64,000 nt of DNA from Butyricimonas faecalis. Lineage in GTDB: Bacteria; Bacteroidota; Bacteroidia; Bacteroidales; Marinifilaceae. Where the stretch lies: contig NZ_CP032819.1 of assembly GCF_003991565.1 (NCBI RefSeq), forward strand, positions 1,922,001 through 1,986,000, in the 5' to 3' direction. Made by a program: the position numbers and the translations under genes. The notes under the pieces were generated by a model. The model worked only from the letters and a program-made list of their open reading frames with translations. It ran no database searches and was not told the DNA's origin. Below are positions 8,421 to 17,440 of the stretch, in pieces (position 1 is the stretch's first letter; each line of letters begins with the position of its first letter).

Positions 8421-9374
8421 ATGCAAACAACTGTCTCACTAGGTATTGATATTGGAGGAACCAATATTGCATTCGGCCTCATTGATAAAAGCGGTAACTG
8501 TCTGGCAAACGGATCTTTACCCACAACGGCATACAACACACCACAAGCTTTTGTCCAAGACTTGTACAAAACCGTGAAAAAAGAACTAACCCAATTAGAC
8601 GTGCAACTTGTCGGCATCGGGGTGGGCGCTCCCAACGGAAACTACTTCAACGGAACCATCGAAAACGCGGCAAACTTATCTTGGAAAGGAACCATCCCGA
8701 TGGTAGAACTCCTGAATAGACAATTTAACGTCCCGGCTTTTATCACGAATGACGCGAAAGCAGCCGCTATCGGAGAAATGGTATACGGCGGGGCAAAAGG
8801 CATGAAAGACTTCGTCGTGATCACGCTGGGAACAGGTCTGGGAAGTGGTATCGTGGTAAACGGCAAACTCGTGTACGGGCATGACGGTCTGGCTGGCGAA
8901 GTCGGTCACACGCTGGTTTGTGGCGGGGATAGATACTGTAATTGCGGACGCCGGGGATGCTTGGAAACCTACGCCTCCGCCACCGGAATAAAACGTACCG
9001 CCTGCGAATTACTCGCCCTCGAAAATACACCCAGCACACTAAGAGATATTCCTTACACGGAAATCTCGGCCAAAAAAGTATACGACGCGGCACAAAAAGG
9101 CGACCCGATCGCCTTGGAAGCCTTCCGGATCACGGGCGAGCAGTTGGGAAAAGCACTGGCCAACCTGGTAGCCATCACCAGCCCGGAAGCCATATTCCTT
9201 CAAGGAGGGGTAGCGAATGCCGGAGAATGGCTTTTCAAAACCACGCAGGAACAAATGGAAGCCAACATGCTGTACATATTCAAACAAAAAATTAAAATAC
9301 TTCGTTCATCACTTCCCACGAATGCAGCCATTTATGGAGCATCCGCGCTTGTATGGACCGAATTAAACAACTAG
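8421..9374 (+). CDS. ROK-family sugar kinase (glucokinase-like)
   Basis: Phosphorylates a hexose (glucose, mannose or an N-acetyl sugar) with ATP in the cytoplasm. Of 317 residues, the phosphate-1 motif DIGGTN is at 9-14, the catalytic Asp is in TNDAKA (D111), and the ROK zinc site comprises GEVGHT (His163) and CNCGRRGC (Cys173, Cys175, Cys180). The ATG at 8421 gives the standard N-terminus. The gene ends 12 bp before a GH92 mannosidase, suggesting that liberated mannose or a related sugar is the substrate, but specificity cannot be read from the motifs. Confidence 0.87.
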   Translation: MQTTVSLGIDIGGTNIAFGLIDKSGNCLANGSLPTTAYNTPQAFVQDLYKTVKKELTQLDVQLVGIGVGAPNGNYFNGTIENAANLSWKGTIPMVELLNRQFNVPAFITNDAKAAAIGEMVYGGAKGMKDFVVITLGTGLGSGIVVNGKLVYGHDGLAGEVGHTLVCGGDRYCNCGRRGCLETYASATGIKRTACELLALENTPSTLRDIPYTEISAKKVYDAAQKGDPIALEAFRITGEQLGKALANLVAITSPEAIFLQGGVANAGEWLFKTTQEQMEANMLYIFKQKIKILRSSLPTNAAIYGASALVWTELNN

Positions 9375-9386
9375 ACATTGATAACC

Positions 9387-11596
9387 ATGAGAACACGACT
9401 CCTTCTACTTCTGTTTTGTTTCACCGGCCTTTTGGCATCTTGCCAGAGGGAAAAAGAAACTCGAGTAACGGACTTTGTTGACCCCTTCATCGGCACTGCC
9501 GGTCAGGGACATTGCTTTCCCGGGGCTACCGTCCCGTTTGGTGGAATTCAACTCAGCCCGGATAATCCAAGAAGTGCTTGGGAATGGTGTTCCGGTTACC
9601 ATTACAGCGACAGCATCATATCCTCGTTTTCCCATTCGCATCTAAGCGGAACGGGAATCGGGGACTTGCAAGACATCCGCTTGCTACCCGTTACAACCCG
9701 TCCGCGACCGGATGAACACGCGATCGACTTCATCGAGAAAGGATATGCCAAATTCTCCCATGCCAACGAAACGGCAGAGCCGGGATATTACAGCGTAACC
9801 TTCGACAACGGAATCAAAACCGAGCTAACGGCAACCCCGCGTTGCGGGATGCACGCCTACCAATACCCGGAAAACTCCGTGCACGGGTTGACTCTTGACT
9901 TGACAACCGCGCGCAATTGGGACCGGACCGTGATGACCTCGATCAAGAAAATCAACAACCGGACCATACAAGGATACCGGAAATCAACCGGGTGGGCAAA
10001 GGATCAGCACGTCTACTTCTTCATGGAATTCTCCCAAGATGTAGACATCTGGGCAGGAAGCGACACGCTGAAATTATTAAAAAACGGACAGAAACTCGTC
10101 TCCAACCAAGGGTACGCCTTCATTGATCTCGGAACAACCACCAACAAGGTCCTCGTGAAAGTAAGCCTCTCATCCGCGAACTGCGAGGGGGCTGCCGCCA
10201 ACCTAGATAAAGAACTTTCTCATTGGAGCTTCGACAAAGTAAAACGAGAAGCAAAACAACAATGGAAACGTATCCTATCCCGCATCAAAGTGGAAGGTGC
10301 CAACAAAGAAGAAACGAGAGTTTTTTACACGGCACTATACCATGCCTACCTGGCTCCCTACCTCTTCTCTGACGTGCACGGGAATTACAAAGGACCGGAC
10401 GGAGAAATTCACAGCGTGGGCAAAGCAAACCAATACACCGTATTCTCATTGTGGGACACCTTCCGTGCCACTCATCCCCTGTTCACGATCACCCAGAAAG
10501 ACAGGGTAAATGACATGATCAAATCATTTATCCGTCATTACGAAGCGTACGGTTTACTCCCGAGATGGGAACTCATGGGGAATGAAACGTATTGCATGAT
10601 CGGGAATCACGCCATACCCGTCATCACGGAAGCATACCTGAAAGGCATTCGGGACTTCGATGTCGAAAAAGCCTATGAAGCCATGAAAGAAACCTCACTA
10701 TCGCGAGGAGATGGGTTGGGCCTCTTCAGAACCTACAATTACATACCCTGCGACCTGGAAAAAGAATCGGTTGCCAAAACCCTCGAATACGCTTACGACG
10801 ACTGGTGCATGGCTCAAATGGCCAAAGCCTTGAACAAAGAAGACGATTACCTGTTCTTCATAAAAGCTTCCAAAAACTACAAAAACGTATTCGACGCCAC
10901 CACCGGATTCATGCGGGCAAAACTTTCCAACGGGAACTGGAAAACACCCTTCTCCCCGTTCGCCTCGGCTCACCGGGATGATGACTACACCGAAGGAAAC
11001 GCGTGGCAATACTCGTGGCTTGTGCCACACGACGTGGAGGGACTTATCGCATTACACGGGGGAAAAACCGCCTTCGCCAACAAACTGGACAGCCTGTTCA
11101 CCCTTCACTCCATCATCGAGGGGACAACGTCTCCCCCGACATCAGCGGACTGATCGGACAATACGCCCAAGGGAATGAACCCTCCCACCACGTGGCTTAC
11201 CTGTTCAATTACACGGACACCCCCTACAAGACACAATATTACGTGGATAAAATCAGACGGGAACTCTACACGGATCGTCCCGACGGCATTTGCGGCAATG
11301 AAGATTGCGGACAAATGTCGGCATGGTACATCTTCTCAGCCATGGGCTTCTATCCCGTGAACCCGAGCGACGGGAAATACCAACTGGGCACCCCACTGTT
11401 CAAGAAAGTAACGATCAAACTGGGACAAGACCGCAAATTTGTCATCCAAGCAAACCGGGAAAACGACCGCTACATCTACGTGAAGGAAGTTTTACTAAAT
11501 GGCGACAAACTCGACCGCACTTGGATCACCCATGACGAAATCATGAATGGCGGGAAATTGGAATTCGTGTTGACCCCCGAAATCCCCCAAAAATAA
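9387..11596 (+). pseudogene. GH92 alpha-mannosidase lipoprotein, interrupted by a frameshift
   Basis: A calcium-dependent exo-alpha-mannosidase of glycoside hydrolase family 92, exported as a lipoprotein (leader ends LLASC). The first frame (to 11153) contains the family features DPFIGTAGQGHCFPGA near the N-terminus, HSHLSGTG, GNETYCMIGNHAIPV and DDYTEGNAWQYSWLVPHD. The second frame (to 11596) continues with SPDISGLIGQYAQGNEPSHH and GQMSAWYIFSAMGFYP. Joining the frames gives a normal length of about 736 residues. The break lies at a GGGG run (11120-11123), where five G would restore the protein, so it is either a one-base deletion, a slippery phase-variable tract or a sequencing error. The second piece lacks its own plausible start. 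Confidence 0.88.
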
Positions 11597-11613
11597 AAAA
11601 TAGAAACAAGGAA

Positions 11614-12315
11614 ATGAAAAACATCGGAGTCATTCTAGCCGGAGGTTCCGGACGACGGTTAGGAAGCGAGCTACCCAAACAATTCATCGTAATTGCCGGG
11701 AAAACCGTATTGGCACACACGCTTCATACATTCGAAAAACATGAACGCATTGATGAAATCATCCTTGTCGTACATAAAGATTACATCAAGGAAACGGAAG
11801 AAATCGTTCGCCTCGAAGGATTTCAAAAAGTAAAGCACATCGTCCCGGGCGGCAAAGAACGTTATCACTCCACCCTCGCCGCCTTAAACGTGTACAAAGA
11901 CGAGCCTTGCCATTTAATCATCCACGACGCTGTCCGCCTGCTGGTCACGTCGCGAATCATCGATCATGTCATTGAAGCCCTCGAAAGCCACGCCGCCTGT
12001 ACCGCGGCCATCCCTTCAACCGACACGATATTGCAAAGCGACACCTCTCGCCAATTCGTGGACAACATCCCGGACCGCTCCACGCTCTTCCAAGTCCAGA
12101 CCCCTCAAGGATTTCATTCCGACATCCTAACGGAAGCCTACAACAAAGCTTTATCAGACCCCGAGTTCTTCAGCACGGATGACTGCGGGGTGGTTAAACG
12201 ATACCTACCGGAGACTCCCATTAAAATAACCCAAGGTTTGCCATTTAATATTAAATTAACCTATAAAGAAGATCTTTCTATCATAGAAAGGTTACTTTTG
12301 TCCGAATTAAAATAA
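11614..12315 (+). CDS. ispD: IspD-family cytidylyltransferase (2-C-methyl-D-erythritol 4-phosphate cytidylyltransferase)
   Basis: Transfers CMP from CTP to methylerythritol 4-phosphate in the non-mevalonate isoprenoid pathway. Of 233 residues, the CTP-binding signature LAGGSGRRLGSELPKQF lies at about 8-24, and HDAVR, PSTDTI, PDRS, QTPQGF and TDDCGVV follow in family order. The same signature occurs in TarI-type ribitol 5-phosphate cytidylyltransferases, and the LAGGSG start with the neighbouring surface-polymer genes makes that alternative possible. Because ispD is essential and no other copy is in view, IspD is preferred. Confidence 0.78.
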   Translation: MKNIGVILAGGSGRRLGSELPKQFIVIAGKTVLAHTLHTFEKHERIDEIILVVHKDYIKETEEIVRLEGFQKVKHIVPGGKERYHSTLAALNVYKDEPCHLIIHDAVRLLVTSRIIDHVIEALESHAACTAAIPSTDTILQSDTSRQFVDNIPDRSTLFQVQTPQGFHSDILTEAYNKALSDPEFFSTDDCGVVKRYLPETPIKITQGLPFNIKLTYKEDLSIIERLLLSELK

Positions 12316-12336
12316 TGCCCCGCGTAAAACAGCAAC

Positions 12337-13764
12337 ATGAAAAAAATATCATTATTCCTCTTCCTCTTCTTACTATTCTTTTACACACAGGGACAAAAAC
12401 GAAGTGTCGATTACAAAACCTCACTTACCGGATTCGTGGCAAGCCAAAACACGTTACCCTTTTGGGCTATAAACAACAAACATGGATTGATACCCAATGG
12501 CCATGGGGCCCTACTGGAAGTCGGTCTTTTCTCCGACTTCACGAACCGTCATAAAATTCAATTTGCTTACGGTGTATCAGTTGCCGGATTCTTATCCCGC
12601 CCGGACAACCACCTGATTTTAGATCAACTATATGCACGTGCTCGCTGGCGTAACCTTCGCCTAGACCTCGGCATGATCCATCCCGCAGAAGAATACCAGG
12701 GCATATCCTCCACAAACGGCAATTTCATCCGTTCCGGAAATGCCCGAACCTTCCCGGGCTACAACCTGAATAGCGAATACATGAAAATTCCCTGCACCCA
12801 AGGCATTTTATCCATCAAATTCAACTGGGCCGACTACATGATGATTGACGATCGCTACGTGAAAGACACCCGTCTGCATAACAAATCCGTGTTTTTAAAA
12901 ATAAAACCCCACCAACGCTGGGAAATCATCGTCGGCCTTGAACATTGGGCCCAATGGGCAGGGACCTCTCCCGACAAGGGTAAACAACCCTCCTCATTCC
13001 ATGATTACCTCCGCATCATTTGTGCCAAAGAAGGAGGCATCGGAGCGAGCGTCAGCGACTCGATCAACGCTTTGGGCAATCATTTGGGAAGAGAACATTT
13101 GGCCATTAACTATTTGGCAGACAACTACACCCTCTCTTTCTACCACGACATCCCTTTTGAAGATGGTTCGGGCACCGATTTCCGTTCCTTTCCGGATGGG
13201 ACCTACTGTTTTTATTACGGTTCCAAGAAAAAGGATCAATGGATCACGGACATTATCTACGAATTCTATTACACGAAATATCAATCCGGCTCCCGGCATG
13301 ATCGGCCCGCCACGCCAAAAGAAATGGAGAAACAAGACCCGAAGAGTCATTTTTATGGCCGGAAAGTACTGGGTGGATGTGATAACTACTTCAACAATGG
13401 CGAGTATCGAAGCGGGTGGACGTTATACGAAAGAGTCATCGGCAGCCCTTTCATGACGCCCGGCCTTTCCGGCAACATCACCCGCATTATCAACAACCGC
13501 GTTGTAGCCCACCACGTCGGGATGAAAGGCAGGGCATGGCAAACCACCCCCTATAAACTCATGCTCTCCTACTCCAGGAATTACGGTACTTACGGGAATC
13601 CCATGAAAAAAAATCAACTCTCCGGGGCCTTGGAAATCACCTTGCCATTCAAGAACTTACCGTTTGCCGTGGAAACGGGTATCTACGGCGATCTAGGTGA
13701 CTTGTTTAAAGACAATTTCGGGTTCACGATTAAACTTAGTCGCAAGGGCAAACTCCTTAAATAA
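12337..13764 (+). CDS. Wzi-family (capsule assembly) outer-membrane protein
   Basis: A 475-residue secreted protein with a cleavable signal peptide (MKKISLFLFLFLLFFYTQGQ). It looks like a beta-barrel: repeated alternating strands ending in aromatic residues, RLDLGMIHPAEEYQG-type segments and a C-terminal barrel-like strand. It resembles the capsule assembly Wzi family, which in Bacteroidota anchors or assembles surface polysaccharide. It sits between ispD and an LPS-type glycosyltransferase cluster, consistent with an envelope role, but is separated from that cluster by almost 500 bp. Moderate confidence; an uncharacterised porin-like protein is the alternative. Confidence 0.65.
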   Translation: MKKISLFLFLFLLFFYTQGQKRSVDYKTSLTGFVASQNTLPFWAINNKHGLIPNGHGALLEVGLFSDFTNRHKIQFAYGVSVAGFLSRPDNHLILDQLYARARWRNLRLDLGMIHPAEEYQGISSTNGNFIRSGNARTFPGYNLNSEYMKIPCTQGILSIKFNWADYMMIDDRYVKDTRLHNKSVFLKIKPHQRWEIIVGLEHWAQWAGTSPDKGKQPSSFHDYLRIICAKEGGIGASVSDSINALGNHLGREHLAINYLADNYTLSFYHDIPFEDGSGTDFRSFPDGTYCFYYGSKKKDQWITDIIYEFYYTKYQSGSRHDRPATPKEMEKQDPKSHFYGRKVLGGCDNYFNNGEYRSGWTLYERVIGSPFMTPGLSGNITRIINNRVVAHHVGMKGRAWQTTPYKLMLSYSRNYGTYGNPMKKNQLSGALEITLPFKNLPFAVETGIYGDLGDLFKDNFGFTIKLSRKGKLLK

Positions 13765-13937
13765 CACAACTCCGACACCAATAATTGACAGGGTAAACAG
13801 TGGTTTGTCCCTGCAAAACGAGTATTCTATTGGAATTCCTACCCGATAGAGCTATTACCTTGTCATCAAGTTGATATCATAAATGAATCACAATGTTAAC
13901 ATTTACCATTTTAGTCTAATATTTTGCATTTATAATA

Positions 13938-13977
13938 GGAGCGGAATGGGAGGAGAATGGGAGCGGAATGGGAGCGG
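13938..13977. repeat. 11-bp G-rich tandem repeat
   Basis: About 3.6 copies of GGAGCGGAATG (the second copy reads GGAGGAGAATG). The period is close to one DNA turn, and repeated GG runs stand out in otherwise AT-rich DNA. Confidence 0.9.
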
Positions 13978-14196
13978 CTCGCAAGATGATACCAACATGA
14001 TGGCATTTTAATAGCTATATGTTACATTAATTCACATTGATCTCTTATCGAAAACGACTACATCTATGAATGTGCAAATATAAGGTCTAGAAGCATTTTT
14101 AAGGTAATAACAAAATTAAATACATTCCCGTACGATAATCACAAACAGCTAACATTCAATCAATTAACAACACCTAAAAAAGATATAGGAAAAAAA

Positions 14197-14226
14197 TTGT
14201 GTTAGGCAAAAATGATATTATCTTTG
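14197..14226 (+). promoter_or_regulatory. Bacteroidetes promoter of the O-antigen/LPS block
   Basis: The -7 box TATCTTTG (14219-14226) is preceded by TTG at 14197-14199 with a 19-bp spacer, matching the -33/-7 spacing. The first gene starts 34 bp downstream. Confidence 0.65.
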
Positions 14227-14260
14227 TAGATTAATAAATGAACATTCATTATAAATCAAA

Positions 14261-15244
14261 ATGAAGAGGATTATTATCTGTATGCCTAATTTTATCGGGG
14301 ATTCAATAAATACAATTCCTGCAATTGAATTAATCTGGCAAACCTTTCCTCAAGCACAGATTACCTTATTGGGTCCTTCTTTCTTGAAAGAATTGTTCAA
14401 ATATGATCCTAGAATTTCTAACATAATTGTTTCTAACAAGAAGAAAAAGAATTATTTCAAAAATATTTTTGCCATATCGAGGGGCAGGTATGATTGGGGA
14501 ATTTTATTTACGAATACGTTTATGACGGCCTTGTTATTGAGGCTTGCATTTGTGAAACGACTTGTTGGCTATAAAAATGAATGTAGAGGTTTTTTGTTGA
14601 ATTTCAAACGTCCTTTGAATCGTAACGTGCACTATATTAATCGATATGCCATGCTCGTTAATGAATGGTTGGGGAATAAGTTCACTTATTTACCACCCTT
14701 GAAATTGTATTATAAACAAGAACGTAATTTTCATTTCGCGAATAATAATCCCATCATAGGATTGTATTTAGGCGGAACGAATAAAAAGTTTCGTCGTTAT
14801 CCGGAGGAGCAGGCTGTTGCACTATTGAGGATGTTGCGGAATTATAATTTAGTCTTCATTGGAGACGCCAATGATGCCGTTACACAGTCCTCTTATGTAC
14901 AAAAAGCCGGGATCGACAACGTTTTAGACTTGTCGGGAAAAACATCCGTGGGGGAATTGGTGACAAGTATCGCGAATATGGATGTATTGATCACGATCGA
15001 TTCGGCAGCCATGCATATTGCAGCGGCGGTAAAAACAGCATTCATCGCACTTCTTGGATTATCTACGAGTCCTACCTCCACCATTCTCCCAAGGACGCAA
15101 GCAAGCGTGTTTTTAAAGATTGAAAATAACCTGATCAATGAAGCGGATTATATAAAGAATATTACTCCGGAAATTATTTGCAAAAATGTGGATATGTTAG
15201 TAAATAGAACGAAAAATAGAAATGATGCCCAACAAGGAATGTAA
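14261..15244 (+). CDS. Glycosyltransferase family 9 (heptosyltransferase-like)
   Basis: A 327-residue GT-B glycosyltransferase of the ADP-heptose:LPS heptosyltransferase family. The N-terminal PNFIGDSINTIPAIELI matches the GT9 acceptor-site start (GD...PA), and the C-terminal half carries LSGKTSVGELVTSIANMDVLITIDSAAMHIAAA, the donor-site motif including D-SAAMH. It is the first gene of an AT-rich three-gene block; its stop overlaps the next start by 23 bp. It probably acts on lipid-A-core or O-antigen assembly at the inner membrane; the donor sugar is unknown. Confidence 0.85.
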   Translation: MKRIIICMPNFIGDSINTIPAIELIWQTFPQAQITLLGPSFLKELFKYDPRISNIIVSNKKKKNYFKNIFAISRGRYDWGILFTNTFMTALLLRLAFVKRLVGYKNECRGFLLNFKRPLNRNVHYINRYAMLVNEWLGNKFTYLPPLKLYYKQERNFHFANNNPIIGLYLGGTNKKFRRYPEEQAVALLRMLRNYNLVFIGDANDAVTQSSYVQKAGIDNVLDLSGKTSVGELVTSIANMDVLITIDSAAMHIAAAVKTAFIALLGLSTSPTSTILPRTQASVFLKIENNLINEADYIKNITPEIICKNVDMLVNRTKNRNDAQQGM

Positions 15245-16037
15245 TTCTCAACATTTAGTGAAAATTGTTATTCCCATTTATAAAACTGATTTGAATGTTT
15301 ATGAAACAGTCTCGTTGAATCAGGTTGTAGATGTTTTAAAAAATTACACGAAAATTATTATTAAACCCACGAATCTTGATGTGAAAGCTATACTTGACAA
15401 ATATGATAATCAATTTGACGTTCAAGATTTCGATGACGATTATTTTACAGATCTCGTTGGCTACAATCGGTTGATGTTATCTCCTGAATTTTATGGACGC
15501 TTTGAGGATTCTAAATATATTTTGATATATCAATTGGATGCATTTGTTTTTCGTGATGAGCTGGCCTATTGGTGTAGCTTGAATTACGACTACATAGGAG
15601 CTCCTTGGTTAAACAAGCGAAAATATCAGCAACCGTGGATGAAAGCATTTTTGAAAATCAGGGGAGGCATTTATTCTATTTTGAAGATAAAGCACCGTCA
15701 GCAATGTTTCTATAAAGTAGGTAATGGAGGATTTTCATTGCGGAAGACCGATTCATGTTACAGGATGACGGTTGCCAAACAAAAATTGATCCGGTATTAT
15801 CTTCAACACGTTCGGGAAAGCAGCCGGTATAATGAAGATGTATTTTGGGGAATAGAAGCGATTAAAGACGATAACTTTATTATTCCTTCTTGGTCTGAAG
15901 CTCTCGGTTTTTCCTTTGATCTATTCCCGGAGATAGGTTTCAAACTTTCCAAGGGGCATCTTCCTTTTGGTTGCCACCGTTGGTATAAGGAGTTAAAATT
16001 TTGGAACAAATATATTTCGATAAAACCAGAAAATTGA
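15222..16037 (+). CDS. DUF5672 protein, probable glycosyltransferase
   Basis: A 271-residue protein matching the DUF5672 family found in surface-glycan loci. Visible landmarks are KIVIPIYKTDL at the N-terminus, YNRLMLSPEFYGRF, YILIYQLDAFVFRDEL (an acidic LDAF resembling a DxD metal site), DYIGAPW, GNGGFSLRK and NEDVFW near the C-terminus. The last two resemble acceptor and catalytic segments of inverting GT-A enzymes. It overlaps the GT9 gene and is followed by an O-antigen ligase, so a role in the same polysaccharide is likely. The biochemical activity is not established. Confidence 0.78.
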   Translation: MMPNKECNSQHLVKIVIPIYKTDLNVYETVSLNQVVDVLKNYTKIIIKPTNLDVKAILDKYDNQFDVQDFDDDYFTDLVGYNRLMLSPEFYGRFEDSKYILIYQLDAFVFRDELAYWCSLNYDYIGAPWLNKRKYQQPWMKAFLKIRGGIYSILKIKHRQQCFYKVGNGGFSLRKTDSCYRMTVAKQKLIRYYLQHVRESSRYNEDVFWGIEAIKDDNFIIPSWSEALGFSFDLFPEIGFKLSKGHLPFGCHRWYKELKFWNKYISIKPEN

Positions 16038-16054
16038 AATTGTTTTTTACTAAA

Positions 16055-17353
16055 ATGAGCATGAAAAGAATACAGGAAATATGTTTTTTAGTAAATGGAT
16101 TTTTACTAGGTAGTTTAGCTCCTTTATACGGGAAAACATTTAATTATTTTCTCCTTTTCATGGTTCTTTTTCATGCGGTTACTCAGTGGAATTCTTTCGT
16201 AAAAGAGTTGCGCGTAGGGAAGAAATATATTCTCGTGTTTGGCATTTATTTTATTTATATTTTAGTGCAATCTTTGTTCATGACGTGGGGTTGTACATTC
16301 ACAGATAAGCCATATTACGGGATATTTGAAGATTTGTTGCTCAATTTTATTTTGATTCCGATATACGTTGTTTCTTTAAAAGAATACTTGACTCCCCGAT
16401 TGCTTGCACGTTTTCTTTTCTTATTTTGTACCGGATGTTTGCTATTAAATATATATGTCATTTTTGATCTTGTCGGGATTAGTTTATTTACAGACACTTC
16501 ATCCGCTATTAATTTCCTGTATGCAAATCGTTTGGGTGAAAATAAACTGGATTTTTTAGGGGGTAATTTATACTTGGAGCCCCAAACACTTCATATGGCT
16601 TTGACCGCGTTAATCGCTTACTTCTTGATTTTTATTTACAGGAATAAAGGGGTAAAAATTCTTTCAGGAATAATGTTTTTATTGCTTACGATTTTTTTGT
16701 CGTTTACAGTAACCAAAGCCGGTATTCTAGCTTTCATTTTAGGTTTTGGGATTATAAACTTCTACCTCTTAAAACATAGCTCGTTCCGTGTGCGTTCGGC
16801 AATACTTATCGGGATCGTGTTATTGGTTCCTATATTTGGAATCTTCGTGTTTGATGGTTTGAAGGAAAAATATAAAGAGCGTACGGAGGAGATCAAGAGA
16901 GAAGTTGAAAATGTAAAACGAGGTGTATACGCCGGAGGAACGATAGCCCCTCGCATCGGTTTTATACGAGAAAGTTTCATTCATGTTGACGAGTTCGGTG
17001 TTTGGGGATTGGGAATATACGCTAAACATAGAGTAAACCAGTGGCTTCAGTCCTCGAAAGATGGATTGGGGGCATTTACCAATGTGCACAATTCATTTAT
17101 ACATTATTGGATTCAAGGTGGGGTTTTGGGTTTGGCAATGATCGTATTTCTTTTTTGTGCTCCTCTCTATCGCATGTTAAGAACGCAGAAAGTTTCTTGG
17201 TTGATATGTGCTTTACTTGTTATTATATTCGTGATGAATAATACATGCATTTTGTTAGCGCTAAATAATTCAAGATTAATGATTTTACTATTATTAGGTA
17301 TGTTCTATTTTTATGGAGATGTTTTCTGGCGATTGGAAAAAGGTGATTGCTAG
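16055..17353 (+). CDS. O-antigen ligase/polymerase family membrane protein
   Basis: A roughly 432-residue polytopic inner-membrane protein with about ten to twelve hydrophobic segments and a large loop (about residues 290-350) containing RIGFIRESFIHVDEFGVWGLG and NVHNSFIHYWIQGGVLG, the NxHN...G pattern of WaaL/Wzy-type O-antigen ligases. The open frame starts at a TTG inside the preceding gene; the ATG at 16055 (or 16061) follows it by 17 bp and is preferred. WaaL and Wzy cannot be separated by sequence alone. Confidence 0.8.
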   Translation: MSMKRIQEICFLVNGFLLGSLAPLYGKTFNYFLLFMVLFHAVTQWNSFVKELRVGKKYILVFGIYFIYILVQSLFMTWGCTFTDKPYYGIFEDLLLNFILIPIYVVSLKEYLTPRLLARFLFLFCTGCLLLNIYVIFDLVGISLFTDTSSAINFLYANRLGENKLDFLGGNLYLEPQTLHMALTALIAYFLIFIYRNKGVKILSGIMFLLLTIFLSFTVTKAGILAFILGFGIINFYLLKHSSFRVRSAILIGIVLLVPIFGIFVFDGLKEKYKERTEEIKREVENVKRGVYAGGTIAPRIGFIRESFIHVDEFGVWGLGIYAKHRVNQWLQSSKDGLGAFTNVHNSFIHYWIQGGVLGLAMIVFLFCAPLYRMLRTQKVSWLICALLVIIFVMNNTCILLALNNSRLMILLLLGMFYFYGDVFWRLEKGDC

Positions 17354-17440
17354 ATGAATATTTCTATCCTATTTTGTTAACAAGCGTTAAACATTAGATT
17401 ATCTTCATACATTTTTGCTTTTCATGTGTAACAAGGGTAT

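Larger units (their letters stand above)
13765..14260. other. 496-bp gene-free AT-rich region with a G-rich repeat and a promoter
   Basis: No convincing gene. It holds the 11-bp tandem repeat at 13938-13977 and the consensus promoter at 14219-14226, and marks the change from the preceding higher-GC genes to the AT-rich glycosyltransferase block. Confidence 0.7.

Noticed and set aside
11003..11596. A separate gene for the C-terminal part of the GH92 enzyme
   Set aside because: No signal peptide and no credible start; it is the continuation of the interrupted GH92 frame.
13883..14011. A 42-codon open frame on the plus strand running through the 11-bp G-rich repeat
   Set aside because: No recognisable product, composed mostly of repeat-derived residues, with no promoter or ribosome-binding-like site in front.
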